This document shows positions 41,628-49,649 of a DNA stretch of 64,000 nucleotides, in pieces (positions within the stretch are counted from its first letter, which is position 1; each line of letters starts with the position of its first letter). Source of the stretch: Streptomyces sp. NBC_00663 (lineage in GTDB: Bacteria; Actinomycetota; Actinomycetes; Streptomycetales; Streptomycetaceae); NCBI RefSeq assembly GCF_036226885.1, contig NZ_CP109027.1, positions 3,658,001 to 3,722,000 of the forward strand. The letters are read 5' to 3'. Position numbers and translations under genes: made by a program. The notes beneath the pieces are model-generated. The model searched no databases. It was given only the letters and a program-made list of their open reading frames with translations, and had not been told where the DNA came from.

Positions 41628-44114
41628 CTACAGCTGGCTCAGGATCGTCGGATCGGTGATCTCGGTGTCGTTGGCCAGCATCATCGCCTTGCTGAGGATG
41701 ACCGCGAGCATGCGGTCGCCCTCGTAGGGCAGGTAACCGGCCTGCGGTGCGGACGGGTTGGACTTCGGGACGATGCACAGGTACTGGTCGTTCGGGGTGC
41801 GCAGGATGTTGCCCGAGCCCAGGTGGACCTTGTACGTGTGGCGGTCGCCCTTGACCTGGAGGAAGCGTCCTTCCAGCGTGCAGCGGTCGGCTATCGCCAG
41901 CCTCGGGATCAGGCGTTCCAGCAGGGTGCGGCGGCTCTCGGCGCTCGCGCCCAGTTCACCGAAGCCGTACGACGTCCAGTACTCGCGGAAGCGGCCGCCG
42001 GGGCCGCCGTCCAGCCAGGTGGGGTCGTTGCCGACGCTCGCGACTCCGACGAACAGGTCGACGTCGCGCAGGACTTCGGAGAGGACCAGGGGCGGGATCT
42101 CCGTGAGGGGGACGGGGTCCACCGGGTCCGATCCGTCACGCAGCCACATGCTGTACTCGCCGCCGCAGCAGTGCGCGGAGTTCTCCGGCGCGTCGATCGG
42201 GTAGAAGCGGACCTGGTCGGTGCGCAGGCGCAGGTAGCTGCCCGAGTCGGTGAGGTCCTCGTGGTTCTCGCCGCCGTCGCCCTCGATCCAGTACTCGGCG
42301 CGCAGCCCCCACTCGGGCAGCTCGCGGGTGGCGGGCGGCGCTTCGTCGTCCACGCTCAGGCGCAGCTTGTTGCGCCAGCCGCGGACCGCCGCCAGGGCGT
42401 GGAACTGGTGCTGGCGGAGGTAGTGCGCGGCGAAGCGGTTGGAGTAGGTGCCGGTCGTGCGTTCCGCGTCCGTCAGCAGGTACACCTCGCGGTGGGCCTG
42501 CTTGAACGGCTGGGTGATGCCATGGCGTTCGAGCCAGTCGCGCCAGGCGACGATCTCGGCGGGTTCATGGTCGACGGGGTGCCAGAGCGCGACCTCGCTG
42601 CCGCCGTCCACCGGGGTGTCGGTGAGGGTGCGCAGGGCGCCGTCGGTGTAGCCGACCGTGGTGCCGTCGATCGTCCACAGGAGGCGGCGGGCGAAGGTGC
42701 CGACGAGGGGATGGTCCAGGTAGCGCTCGCGCCAGGCGGCGAAGGACCAGGTGCGGCGGGCCAGGAACTGGCGGTCCAGGCGCTCGCTCTGGGCCGAGAG
42801 CATCTTGTCGATGTCCTTGACAGCCGCCTTGAGCTCCTTGAGCTCGTCGGCGTGGTCGCGGCGGACGCCGGCCGGGACGCTCTTCACGGTCTTTCCGGTG
42901 GCGTTGCGCCAGCCCAGCGTCGCCTTGGTGCCGTGGACCTCGATCGTCGCCGTGGTCTCGCCGAGCTGGTGCTCGGCATGGCCCACCTCCGTCAGACCGT
43001 AGGCGGGGACGGCCAGTTCCTCGATCTCCCCACGGCTGAGCCCCATGGCCTCGGCGCGCGCGTCGAGTGACATGTCGAGCAGCTTGAGCGTGCCCTTGTA
43101 GGTGACCCGGGTGGCGAGGCGGGCCAGTTCGGCGAGGGCCGCCTCGCTGTCGACGCGGGCGAGGGCGGTGACACCGGCGTTGGCGACCTTGGGGTTGACC
43201 GGGCCCAGGCCGGAGACCTTCTTGAGCGAGGTCTCGACGACGGCGCCCAGGGTGCGGGCGGTCTCGGGGTGGGGCGGCAGGAAGGAGAGGAGCCAGGTCA
43301 GTCCGCGCAGGACGTCGGCGTTGTACGGGTCGAAGGTGACGTTGGGGTCCGTGCCGTACGGCGGGACGAGGAGGGGGCGGGTGCGGGGGCGCCCCACCAG
43401 GCGCAGCCAGTCCGTCAGGCGTTCCCGCACCGGCTCCGGGCCCACGGCCTCGATCAGGGTCCGTCCGGTCTCCTCCCACTTGGGGGAGGGGCGGGCGGCG
43501 GTGGCGGTGGCCGCGTGGGCGACGAGCCGCGACCAGTTGTCGCCGAGTCCGTCCAGGTCGGCCAGGGCGTGGTCGGACCAGGCCTCTCCCGGGTTCACCA
43601 CGGGGTGGGTGAGCGTCGCGACCAAGGAACTCAGCCGCTCCTTTCCGTTCCACGACGTCAGCCGCGTGCGGCGGATCAGCGCGACGAAGTCGCCCGGGAG
43701 GTCGTTGCCGTCCGCGCGTTCCAGCTCGGTGAGCCGGAGGAGTTGGGTCACGTCATGGTGTGCCTCCTGCTCGGACAGCACGGCGATCAGGGCGCGCCGC
43801 AGGTCCCGCGGGTGGTCGTCGTCGACCGTCCGGTCCCGCAGGTTGGCCAGCATGTGCATGATGTGCCGACGGCCGTCCGCACCCTGGTCCAGCTCGACGT
43901 ACCGCTGAGCCAAACGGTGCAGCAGCCTGGGCCGGAACGGGGGTTCGACGATCCGCAGCGCCCTGAGGACCTCCTGTTCAGGCCCGCCCCACGGGCCTCC
44001 GACCAGCTCGGCGAGCTCCAGCAGCCTCGGCACCAGCTTCTCGGCGTCCTCGGCCGCCATCAGCGCGAGGACCTCCCGGATCAGCTCGGCGCGTCCCTCG
44101 GTCGACTCGGTCAT
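41628..44114 (-). CDS. DUF4132 domain protein (YehI/MolR-like)
   Basis: The 828-residue protein has an all-helical N-terminal half resembling HEAT/armadillo repeats (ALARVDSEAALAELARLATRV) and a C-terminal part with the DUF4132 region, WRDWLERHGITQPFKQAHREVYLLTDAERTTGTYSNRFAAHYLRQHQF cited here by its ends at about residues 525-570. The extreme C-terminal domain has LRDVDLFVGVASVGNDPTW and VHLGSGNILRTPNDQYLCIV. Its family includes E. coli YehI and MolR, whose biochemical role is unknown. Its ATG overlaps the stop of the small gene upstream, so the two form an operon. Confidence 0.8.
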   Translation of the reverse strand: MTESTEGRAELIREVLALMAAEDAEKLVPRLLELAELVGGPWGGPEQEVLRALRIVEPPFRPRLLHRLAQRYVELDQGADGRRHIMHMLANLRDRTVDDDHPRDLRRALIAVLSEQEAHHDVTQLLRLTELERADGNDLPGDFVALIRRTRLTSWNGKERLSSLVATLTHPVVNPGEAWSDHALADLDGLGDNWSRLVAHAATATAARPSPKWEETGRTLIEAVGPEPVRERLTDWLRLVGRPRTRPLLVPPYGTDPNVTFDPYNADVLRGLTWLLSFLPPHPETARTLGAVVETSLKKVSGLGPVNPKVANAGVTALARVDSEAALAELARLATRVTYKGTLKLLDMSLDARAEAMGLSRGEIEELAVPAYGLTEVGHAEHQLGETTATIEVHGTKATLGWRNATGKTVKSVPAGVRRDHADELKELKAAVKDIDKMLSAQSERLDRQFLARRTWSFAAWRERYLDHPLVGTFARRLLWTIDGTTVGYTDGALRTLTDTPVDGGSEVALWHPVDHEPAEIVAWRDWLERHGITQPFKQAHREVYLLTDAERTTGTYSNRFAAHYLRQHQFHALAAVRGWRNKLRLSVDDEAPPATRELPEWGLRAEYWIEGDGGENHEDLTDSGSYLRLRTDQVRFYPIDAPENSAHCCGGEYSMWLRDGSDPVDPVPLTEIPPLVLSEVLRDVDLFVGVASVGNDPTWLDGGPGGRFREYWTSYGFGELGASAESRRTLLERLIPRLAIADRCTLEGRFLQVKGDRHTYKVHLGSGNILRTPNDQYLCIVPKSNPSAPQAGYLPYEGDRMLAVILSKAMMLANDTEITDPTILSQL

Positions 44115-44506
44115 CAGCCACCCACCAGCGCCACGAGCTTGAGGAACGTGACCTCGGTCGACAGGCCCAGATCGATCTCCTCGTCGAGCTCGGTCATCTG
44201 GCGGTCGCCGACCAGCACCAGGAAGCCGTTCCCCGCGAACGCCTTCAGTGCCAGGGCCGTCTGCTTCTCGGGGTCTATGCGGCGGGGCGTCCGCAGCGCG
44301 TAGCCGTTGAGCACGCGTTCGGTGTTCTCGGGCTGCACCAGGCCCTGGAAGACCTCGGGGGTGCGCGCGTTGTACTCGGCGACCTCCTGGAAGACCCGAC
44401 GGCGGATCAACTCCCGCACGCTGAGCCGCTCCTCGGCGATCTCCAGCCCCCAGCCGTCGCTGCGGCCCCCGCTTGTCGTCTCGTCGACGAACGTCACGAA
44501 TCCCAT
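44114..44506 (-). CDS. Small partner of the DUF4132 protein, 130 aa
   Basis: I do not recognise this family. The product starts GFVTFVDETTSGGRSDGWGLEI and contains VRELIRRRVFQEVAEYNAR, then RRIDPEKQTALALKAFAGNGFLVLVGD and EIDLGLSTEVTFLKLVALVGG. It resembles the small cytosolic proteins that accompany DUF4132 genes in actinomycetes, in my recollection. The one-base ATGA overlap with the DUF4132 gene argues for coordinated synthesis and perhaps physical interaction. ATG 44506 chosen over an upstream in-frame start. Confidence 0.68.
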   Translation of the reverse strand: MGFVTFVDETTSGGRSDGWGLEIAEERLSVRELIRRRVFQEVAEYNARTPEVFQGLVQPENTERVLNGYALRTPRRIDPEKQTALALKAFAGNGFLVLVGDRQMTELDEEIDLGLSTEVTFLKLVALVGG

Positions 44507-44566
44507 GCCGCCGACAGTACGACCCACCACTGACAACGCCGCCGGCGCCGGTGGTTCACGGCATCG

Positions 44567-44661
44567 GCGGCCCGCTCCCCTCCCGCGGAACTCACCCCAC
44601 CAGCGGCCCGTTCCCCTCCCGCGGAGTTCACCGCACCAGCGGCCTGCTCCACTCCCGCGCC
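44567..44661. repeat. 36-bp tandem repeat, about 2.6 copies
   Basis: Units begin at 44567, 44603 and 44639 and contain GCGGCCCGTTCCCCTCCCGC followed by GGAGTTCACCGCACCA with a few substitutions. The third copy encodes the last codons and stop of the minus-strand gene at 44628; the others lie beyond it. Confidence 0.8.
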
Positions 44662-45047
44662 CCGGCCGCCCGCATCAGCTCGACCGTGACCCGCGGGTGG
44701 ACGAGTTCGACGTAACGGACCTGGCTGCTCAGGGACTTCCTCAGCTGCCGGAGGCTGCGGGCGCCGAAGGACGCCTCCCGCCGGCCCTCCACGAGCCCGG
44801 CCGCCCGCGCCAGTTTCTCGACGCCGACCTTGCACTCGGTGGCCGTCGTCCGCCGGCAGACATGGATCTCGACGTCCCCCGCCCACAGGCCGAGGACGAC
44901 CTTGTACCGCACGTCGGCGCCGGCGTACGTCGCGACCGCGAGGTGCCGGTCCGCGGTCTCCTCCGGGCCGTCCAGCGCCAGTCTCCGCGCGGCCCCGGCG
45001 AAGGCCGCCCGCACCTCGTCGAAGAAGGCCTCTGCCTCCAGAACCAT
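44628..45047 (-). CDS. Conserved hypothetical protein, 139 aa
   Basis: The product has a helical N-terminus (EAEAFFDEVRAAFAGAARRLAL) and a beta-rich centre (HLAVATYAGADVRYKVVLGLWAGDVEIHVCRR), then VRYVELVHPRVTVELM. No family is recognised and no export signal is seen. GAGGGGG lies 5 nt before the ATG at 45047. The 3' end runs into a 36-bp tandem repeat that supplies its last residues. Confidence 0.68.
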   Translation of the reverse strand: MVLEAEAFFDEVRAAFAGAARRLALDGPEETADRHLAVATYAGADVRYKVVLGLWAGDVEIHVCRRTTATECKVGVEKLARAAGLVEGRREASFGARSLRQLRKSLSSQVRYVELVHPRVTVELMRAAGAREWSRPLVR

Positions 45048-45165
45048 CCGCGCCCCCTCGGTCTACGGCACTGGCGAGCGCTCAGCGTACCGACGCGGCG
45101 GGCCTGTTCTCGGCCCAATGAGTGACCTCGCGGTCGGTCCGCCCGGCAACCGTCGTCCCCGCACC

Positions 45166-45171
45166 TAATCT
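45166..45171 (+). promoter_or_regulatory. -10 box TAATCT, leaderless start of the VOC gene
   Basis: TAATCT, 6 nt, then the ATG at 45178; no Shine-Dalgarno sequence. Confidence 0.55.
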
Positions 45172-45177
45172 GATCGC

Positions 45178-45588
45178 ATGTCAGATGACGAGTCGTACGA
45201 ACTGCTCGGTTTCGACAACGTGCTGCTGCCCGTCGGGGACCTCGGTGAGGCCGTCGGGTTCTATGAACGCGCCGGGTTCGCGGTGGGGTTCCGGCTCGAC
45301 GAGGCGGGGATCGCGGGGCTGAAGGTCGGGGGTGAGATGCCCGGCGTGCTGCTCAGGCAGGAGGAGGGGCTCGGGCACCGTCCACCGCCGTGGCCGTCCC
45401 CGCGCCTGTGGCTGGAGGTGCCGGACGCGCGCGTGGCCGCGCGGAAGCTGCGCGCCGCCGGGATCGCCCTGCTGGACGAGCCGTCCTCGGTGGCCACCGG
45501 GTGGACCGTCGAGGTCGCCGACCCGTGGGGCAACGTCCTCGGGTTCACCGACTACACCAAGCGGCCGGAGCTCGGTCGCAGGCCGTGA
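45178..45588 (+). CDS. VOC (glyoxalase/bleomycin-resistance fold) protein
   Basis: The 136-residue protein has two beta-alpha-beta-beta-beta modules: DNVLLPVGDLGEAVGFYERAGFAVGFR and LWLEVPDARVAARKLRAAGIALLDEPSS, ending TVEVADPWGNVLGFTDYTK. Metal-binding His positions of glyoxalase I are not obvious; Glu residues in the C-terminal module might serve. Substrate unknown. It lies 24 nt upstream of the TetR gene, which has its own start box. Confidence 0.85.
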   Translation: MSDDESYELLGFDNVLLPVGDLGEAVGFYERAGFAVGFRLDEAGIAGLKVGGEMPGVLLRQEEGLGHRPPPWPSPRLWLEVPDARVAARKLRAAGIALLDEPSSVATGWTVEVADPWGNVLGFTDYTKRPELGRRP

Positions 45589-45600
45589 CCCGAGGGGCTC

Positions 45601-45606
45601 TAGGCT
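45601..45606 (+). promoter_or_regulatory. -10 box TAGGCT, leaderless start of the TetR gene
   Basis: TAGGCT, 6 nt, then the GTG at 45613; no Shine-Dalgarno sequence. Confidence 0.5.
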
Positions 45607-45612
45607 CCTTTC

Positions 45613-46377
45613 GTGCCCGCGAAGAACGAAGAGGGCGGCGTAGTGCCGTCCAGCAAGAACGAAGCGGACGGCTCCGCGCCGTCCAGCAAGTCCGAGCAGA
45701 CCCGCGCCCTCATCCTGGAGACCGCCATGCGGCTCTTCCAGGAACGCGGCTACGACAAGACGACCATGCGGGCCATCGCCAAGGAGGCCGGCGTCTCCGT
45801 CGGCAACGCCTACTACTACTTCGAGGGCAAGGAGCACCTGATCCAGGGCTTCTACGACCGGATCGCCGCCGAGCACCAGGTGGCCGTCCGGGAGGTCCTA
45901 GCGCGGGAGACGGACCTGGAGGCGCGGCTCGCGGGCGTGCTGCGGGCGTGGCTGGACATCGCCACGCCGTACCACGAGTTCGCGGTGCAGTTCTTCAAGA
46001 ACGCCGCCGACCCCGACAGCCCGCTCAGCCCCTTCTCCGAGGAGTCGGAGCACGCGCGCGTGGAGGCGATCTCCGTTCACCGCCAGGTGCTGGCCGGGAC
46101 GAGGACCAAGGTGCCGGAGGAGCTGCGGGACGTGCTGCCCGAGCTGATGTGGCTCTCCCAGATGGGGCTCGTGCTGTATTGGATCTTCGACCGGACCGAG
46201 GGGCGGGAGCGGAGCTACCGGCTCGCCGAGCGCGGGGCGCGGCTCACCGCGCGCGGGGTGGCGCTGGCCCGGTTCCGGGTGCTGCGGCCACTCGTGCGGG
46301 AGGTGCACGAGCTGTTCACGGACTTCCTGCCGGGGATGACGAAGATGATGCCCGACCCCGGCAGGAAGCCCTCGTAG
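45613..46377 (+). CDS. TetR-family regulator facing an MMPL transporter
   Basis: The 254-residue regulator has an unusual Ser/Glu/Lys-rich N-terminal extension with two similar PSSKNEADGSAPSSKSE-like stretches, then a helix-turn-helix (YDKTTMRAIAKEAGVSVGNAYYYF, about 46-69). The C-terminal domain is long and resembles TetR_C members near lipid and transport genes. It is convergent with the MMPL gene, six bases between stops, a setting in which TetR proteins often control the transporter or sense its substrate. That link is inferred. Confidence 0.87.
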   Translation: MPAKNEEGGVVPSSKNEADGSAPSSKSEQTRALILETAMRLFQERGYDKTTMRAIAKEAGVSVGNAYYYFEGKEHLIQGFYDRIAAEHQVAVREVLARETDLEARLAGVLRAWLDIATPYHEFAVQFFKNAADPDSPLSPFSEESEHARVEAISVHRQVLAGTRTKVPEELRDVLPELMWLSQMGLVLYWIFDRTEGRERSYRLAERGARLTARGVALARFRVLRPLVREVHELFTDFLPGMTKMMPDPGRKPS

Positions 46378-46383
46378 TCCGCG

Positions 46384-48801
46384 TCAGTTGACGGCGTCGA
46401 CCTCGCCCTCGGCCAGCTCCACGTCGTACACCAGCGGCCCGTCCGCGACGACCACGTGCCCCGCGCGCGAGCCGTACGAGGCCGCCGACACCGCCAGGAG
46501 GTACGTGCCCGGCGCCGGGACCGACACGATGTACGAGCCGTCGGCCAGCGACACCACCCGGTCCAGCTGGCGCCCGCCGCGCGAGAGCAGGCTCACCGAC
46601 GCGCCCTCCACGGGTTCCCCGTCGGCGTTCCGGACGAAGCCGTGGACGGCCGAGGCCGGGCCGTCCGGCTCCGACACCACCTGAGCGGGCTCGTCCTCCT
46701 TCGGCTCCACCGCCAGATGCGGCAACCGCTTCTCCAGCCCCTCCGGCAGCCACCAGTTGGAGTTGCCGAGCAGGTGCATCGCGGCCGGCACCAGCGCCGT
46801 ACGCAGGATGAACGCGTCCAGGGCGACGGCGGCGGCGAGGCCGATGCCCGCCATGGCGCCCTCCATGTCGCCGCTGAGCACGAACGCGGAGAACACGCAG
46901 ATCATGATCAGGGCCGCGCAGTTGATGACCCGGCTGGTCTCGGCCAGGCCGACGCGCACCGCGCGCGCGTTGTCGCGCGTGTGGACCCACTCCTCGTGCA
47001 TCCGGCTCACCAGGAACACCTGGTAGTCCATCGAGAGGCCGAAGAGGAGGGACAGCATGATGACCGGCAGGAACGCCGTGATCGGGCCCTCCTTGCCGAT
47101 GCCGATGAACTCCGTGCCCCAGCCCCACTGGAAGATCGCCACCAGGACGCCGAAGGACGCGGCCGCCGCGATGAGGTTCATCAGGGCCGCCGTCAGCGGC
47201 ACCACCAGCGAGCGGAAGGCGACCAGCAGGAGCAGGAACCCGAGGCCGATGATGGTCGCGACGAAGTACGGCAGCCGGTCGCCGGTGACGGCCGCGAAGT
47301 CCTTGAAGACCGCCGTCACGCCGCCCACATGGGCCTCGGTGCCGGAGGCCGGGATCACGTCGTCGCGCAGCCGGTCGATCAGCTGGTCGGTCTTCTCCGA
47401 CTGCGGGGAGGTCGTCGGGACGACCTGGATGACGGAGATGCCGTTGGCGGGCGGCGCGGCGGCGACCTGGGCGACGCCCTCCGTGGACTTGATGCTGGTC
47501 GCGAGCGCCTGGGCGTCGCCCTTCTCGACGACCACCTGGAGCGGCCCGTTGAAGCCGGGCCCGAAGCCCTCGGCGAGCAGGTCGTACGCCTGCCGGGTGG
47601 TCTGCGACTCCTGGTGGTTGCCCTGGTCGGTGGCGCCGAGCCGGATCGACAGCACGGGCAGCGCGAGGACCGCCATCACCACGAAGGCCGCCGCGGCGAT
47701 GGAACGCGGGCGTTTCTGCACGAACGACGACCAGCGCGCCGCGAGTCCGCTCGCCTCCGCCGACTCGGGGCCGTTCGCGGCGAGCCGGCGCCGCTGCCGG
47801 CGGCTGAGGACCCGCATGCCGAGCATCCCGAGGAGAGCGGGCAGCAAGGTGGTCGCCGCCAGCACGCTCAGCACGACGGTCAGGGAGGTCGCGACGACCA
47901 CGCCGTCCAGGAAGCGCATGTTCATCACCAGCATGCCGGCGAGCGCGATGCAGACGGTGCCGCCCGCGAACAGCACCGCGCGCCCCGAGGTGTTGAGGGC
48001 GGTGACAGCCGCGTCCTCCGGCTTCATGCCGCGCAGGATGCCGCGCCGGTGCCGGGTGACGATGAACAGGGCGTAGTCGATGCCGACGCCCAGGCCGATC
48101 AACGAGCCGAGCAGCGGGGCGACTTCGGGCACGTCCGTGACATGGCTGAGCAGCGAGGTCGCCATCAGGCCGGTGCCGAGGGCCGCGATGGCCACGACCA
48201 GCGGCAGCAGCATCGCGAAGAGCGAGCCGAAGGCCAGGAACAGCACGACGGCCGCGGCGACGATGCCGACCAGCTCGGCGGTGCCCTGCGGAGGCTCCTG
48301 GGTGCGGGCGATCGCCTGGCCGCCCAACTCGACCTGGAGACCGTCCTGTTCCGCGGCCCGCGCGGTGTCGACGACGTCCTCGATCAGCTCCTTGGGCACC
48401 GCGTTCGCCTGCTCGGCGAAGGTGACCTGGGCGTACGCGATCCGCCCGTCCTGGCTGATCTGCGCGGCGCCGCCGGCCGCGTAGGGGTCGGTGACCTCAC
48501 CGACGCCCTTCATCGCCGCGATCTCCTTGAGCGCGGGTTCGAGCCGGGATCGTACGGACTCGTCCCGTACCGAGCCCTCGTCGACCTTCCACACCACCGT
48601 GTCGGTGTCGCCCGCGCTCTGCGGGAAGGCCTTCGTCATCAGGTCGTACGCCGTCTTCGAGTCCGTGTCCGGCAGGGAGAAGACGTTCGCGTAGTCGGTG
48701 CCCGCGGCCGAACCCGCCGCGCCCAGCCCGAACAACGCCCCCACCCACAAGAACAGGACCACCAGCCGGTGCCGATAGCACCACCGTGCCAATGCCGCCA
48801 C
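46384..48801 (-). CDS. MMPL/RND-family transporter with C-terminal CarboxypepD_reg-like domain
   Basis: The 805-residue protein has an N-terminal helix (LVVLFLWVGALFGLG), a periplasm-type domain, six membrane helices with GLGVGIDYALFIVTRHRR near 240, a second outer domain and a second helix bundle with LLFGLSMDYQVFLVSRMHEEW near 585. This is the duplicated MMPL fold that exports lipids or hydrophobic compounds by proton motive force. Residues about 715-805 form an added beta-sandwich (VHGFVRNADGEPVEGASVSL, YIVSVPAPGTYLL), unusual for this family and predicted cytosolic. The GTG at 48801 has GGGGAG 8 nt upstream. Confidence 0.87.
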   Translation of the reverse strand: MAALARWCYRHRLVVLFLWVGALFGLGAAGSAAGTDYANVFSLPDTDSKTAYDLMTKAFPQSAGDTDTVVWKVDEGSVRDESVRSRLEPALKEIAAMKGVGEVTDPYAAGGAAQISQDGRIAYAQVTFAEQANAVPKELIEDVVDTARAAEQDGLQVELGGQAIARTQEPPQGTAELVGIVAAAVVLFLAFGSLFAMLLPLVVAIAALGTGLMATSLLSHVTDVPEVAPLLGSLIGLGVGIDYALFIVTRHRRGILRGMKPEDAAVTALNTSGRAVLFAGGTVCIALAGMLVMNMRFLDGVVVATSLTVVLSVLAATTLLPALLGMLGMRVLSRRQRRRLAANGPESAEASGLAARWSSFVQKRPRSIAAAAFVVMAVLALPVLSIRLGATDQGNHQESQTTRQAYDLLAEGFGPGFNGPLQVVVEKGDAQALATSIKSTEGVAQVAAAPPANGISVIQVVPTTSPQSEKTDQLIDRLRDDVIPASGTEAHVGGVTAVFKDFAAVTGDRLPYFVATIIGLGFLLLLVAFRSLVVPLTAALMNLIAAAASFGVLVAIFQWGWGTEFIGIGKEGPITAFLPVIMLSLLFGLSMDYQVFLVSRMHEEWVHTRDNARAVRVGLAETSRVINCAALIMICVFSAFVLSGDMEGAMAGIGLAAAVALDAFILRTALVPAAMHLLGNSNWWLPEGLEKRLPHLAVEPKEDEPAQVVSEPDGPASAVHGFVRNADGEPVEGASVSLLSRGGRQLDRVVSLADGSYIVSVPAPGTYLLAVSAASYGSRAGHVVVADGPLVYDVELAEGEVDAVN

Positions 48802-48947
48802 GCGAAACACTCCCCAGTCGGTCGTCGGTCGGTCCCCCAGGTCCTGGGCAACAAGACTGGCGGCGCCGCGCGTGCGGGGACACCGAAGCCGACCGACTCT
48901 CAAGGAACTCCAAAGCACCGGACCCACCCGCTGTCAGTGGGGCCGCC

Positions 48948-48953
48948 GATACT
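48948..48953 (+). promoter_or_regulatory. -10 box GATACT, leaderless start of the response regulator
   Basis: GATACT, 6 nt (GGGGGC), then the ATG at 48960. The G run is too close to act as a ribosome-binding site. Confidence 0.5.
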
Positions 48954-48959
48954 GGGGGC

Positions 48960-49649
48960 ATGACGACGGCTCCAGGCACCGTGCTGGTCGTGGAGGACGA
49001 GGAGAGCATCGCGGACGTCCTCGCGATCGCGCTGCGCTACCACCGGTTCGAGGTGATGGTCGCGGGCAGCGTCCGTGAGGCCCTGGCGCTCGCCGAGCGC
49101 ACCCGGCCCGACGCGGCGCTGCTCGACGTGATGCTGCCCGACGGCGACGGACGCGCCCTCGGGCGGCAACTGCGCGCCGAGCGGCCGGAGCTGGCGCTGG
49201 TCTTCCTCACCGCGCGCGACGCGCCCTCCGAGGTCGTCGGCGCCCTCGGCTTCGGCGACGACTACATCACCAAGCCGTTCAACATCGACGAGGTCGTCGC
49301 CCGGATCACCGCCGTGCTGCGCCGCACACGCTCCGCCGACGTCCTGCCGCAGCGGCCGGTGCTGCGCTACGGCGACCTGGAGCTGGACGAGACGACGTAC
49401 TCGGCGCACCGCGCGGGACGCACGGTCGAGCTGACCCCCACCGAGTACGCGCTGCTGCGGTTCCTCGTGCGCAACGGCGGCCGGATCGTGCCCAAGGAGC
49501 AACTCCTGCGCCATGTCTGGCAGTACGAGCACACACCGCCCGAGTCGACCGTCGTGGAGACCTACATCAGCTATCTGCGGCGCAAGCTGGACGCCCTCGG
49601 ACCGCCGATGATCACCACGCGGCGCGGCGTCGGGTACGGGCTGGCATGA
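48960..49649 (+). CDS. OmpR-family response regulator
   Basis: The 229-residue regulator has a receiver domain (residues 7-120) with the acidic pair VVEDEE, phospho-acceptor Asp56 in LLDVMLPDGDG, the Thr of FLTARD and the Lys of DDYITKPF. The C-terminal winged helix contains VELTPTEYALLRFLVRNGGRIVPKEQLLRHVW and VVETYISYLRRKLDALG. It is coupled to the histidine kinase by a 4-base overlap. Targets are unknown; the divergent MMPL gene 158 nt away is a candidate. Confidence 0.92.
   Translation: MTTAPGTVLVVEDEESIADVLAIALRYHRFEVMVAGSVREALALAERTRPDAALLDVMLPDGDGRALGRQLRAERPELALVFLTARDAPSEVVGALGFGDDYITKPFNIDEVVARITAVLRRTRSADVLPQRPVLRYGDLELDETTYSAHRAGRTVELTPTEYALLRFLVRNGGRIVPKEQLLRHVWQYEHTPPESTVVETYISYLRRKLDALGPPMITTRRGVGYGLA

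Noticed and set aside
46456..48963. 835-codon plus-strand open frame
   Set aside because: Antisense to the MMPL transporter, with no recognisable domain.
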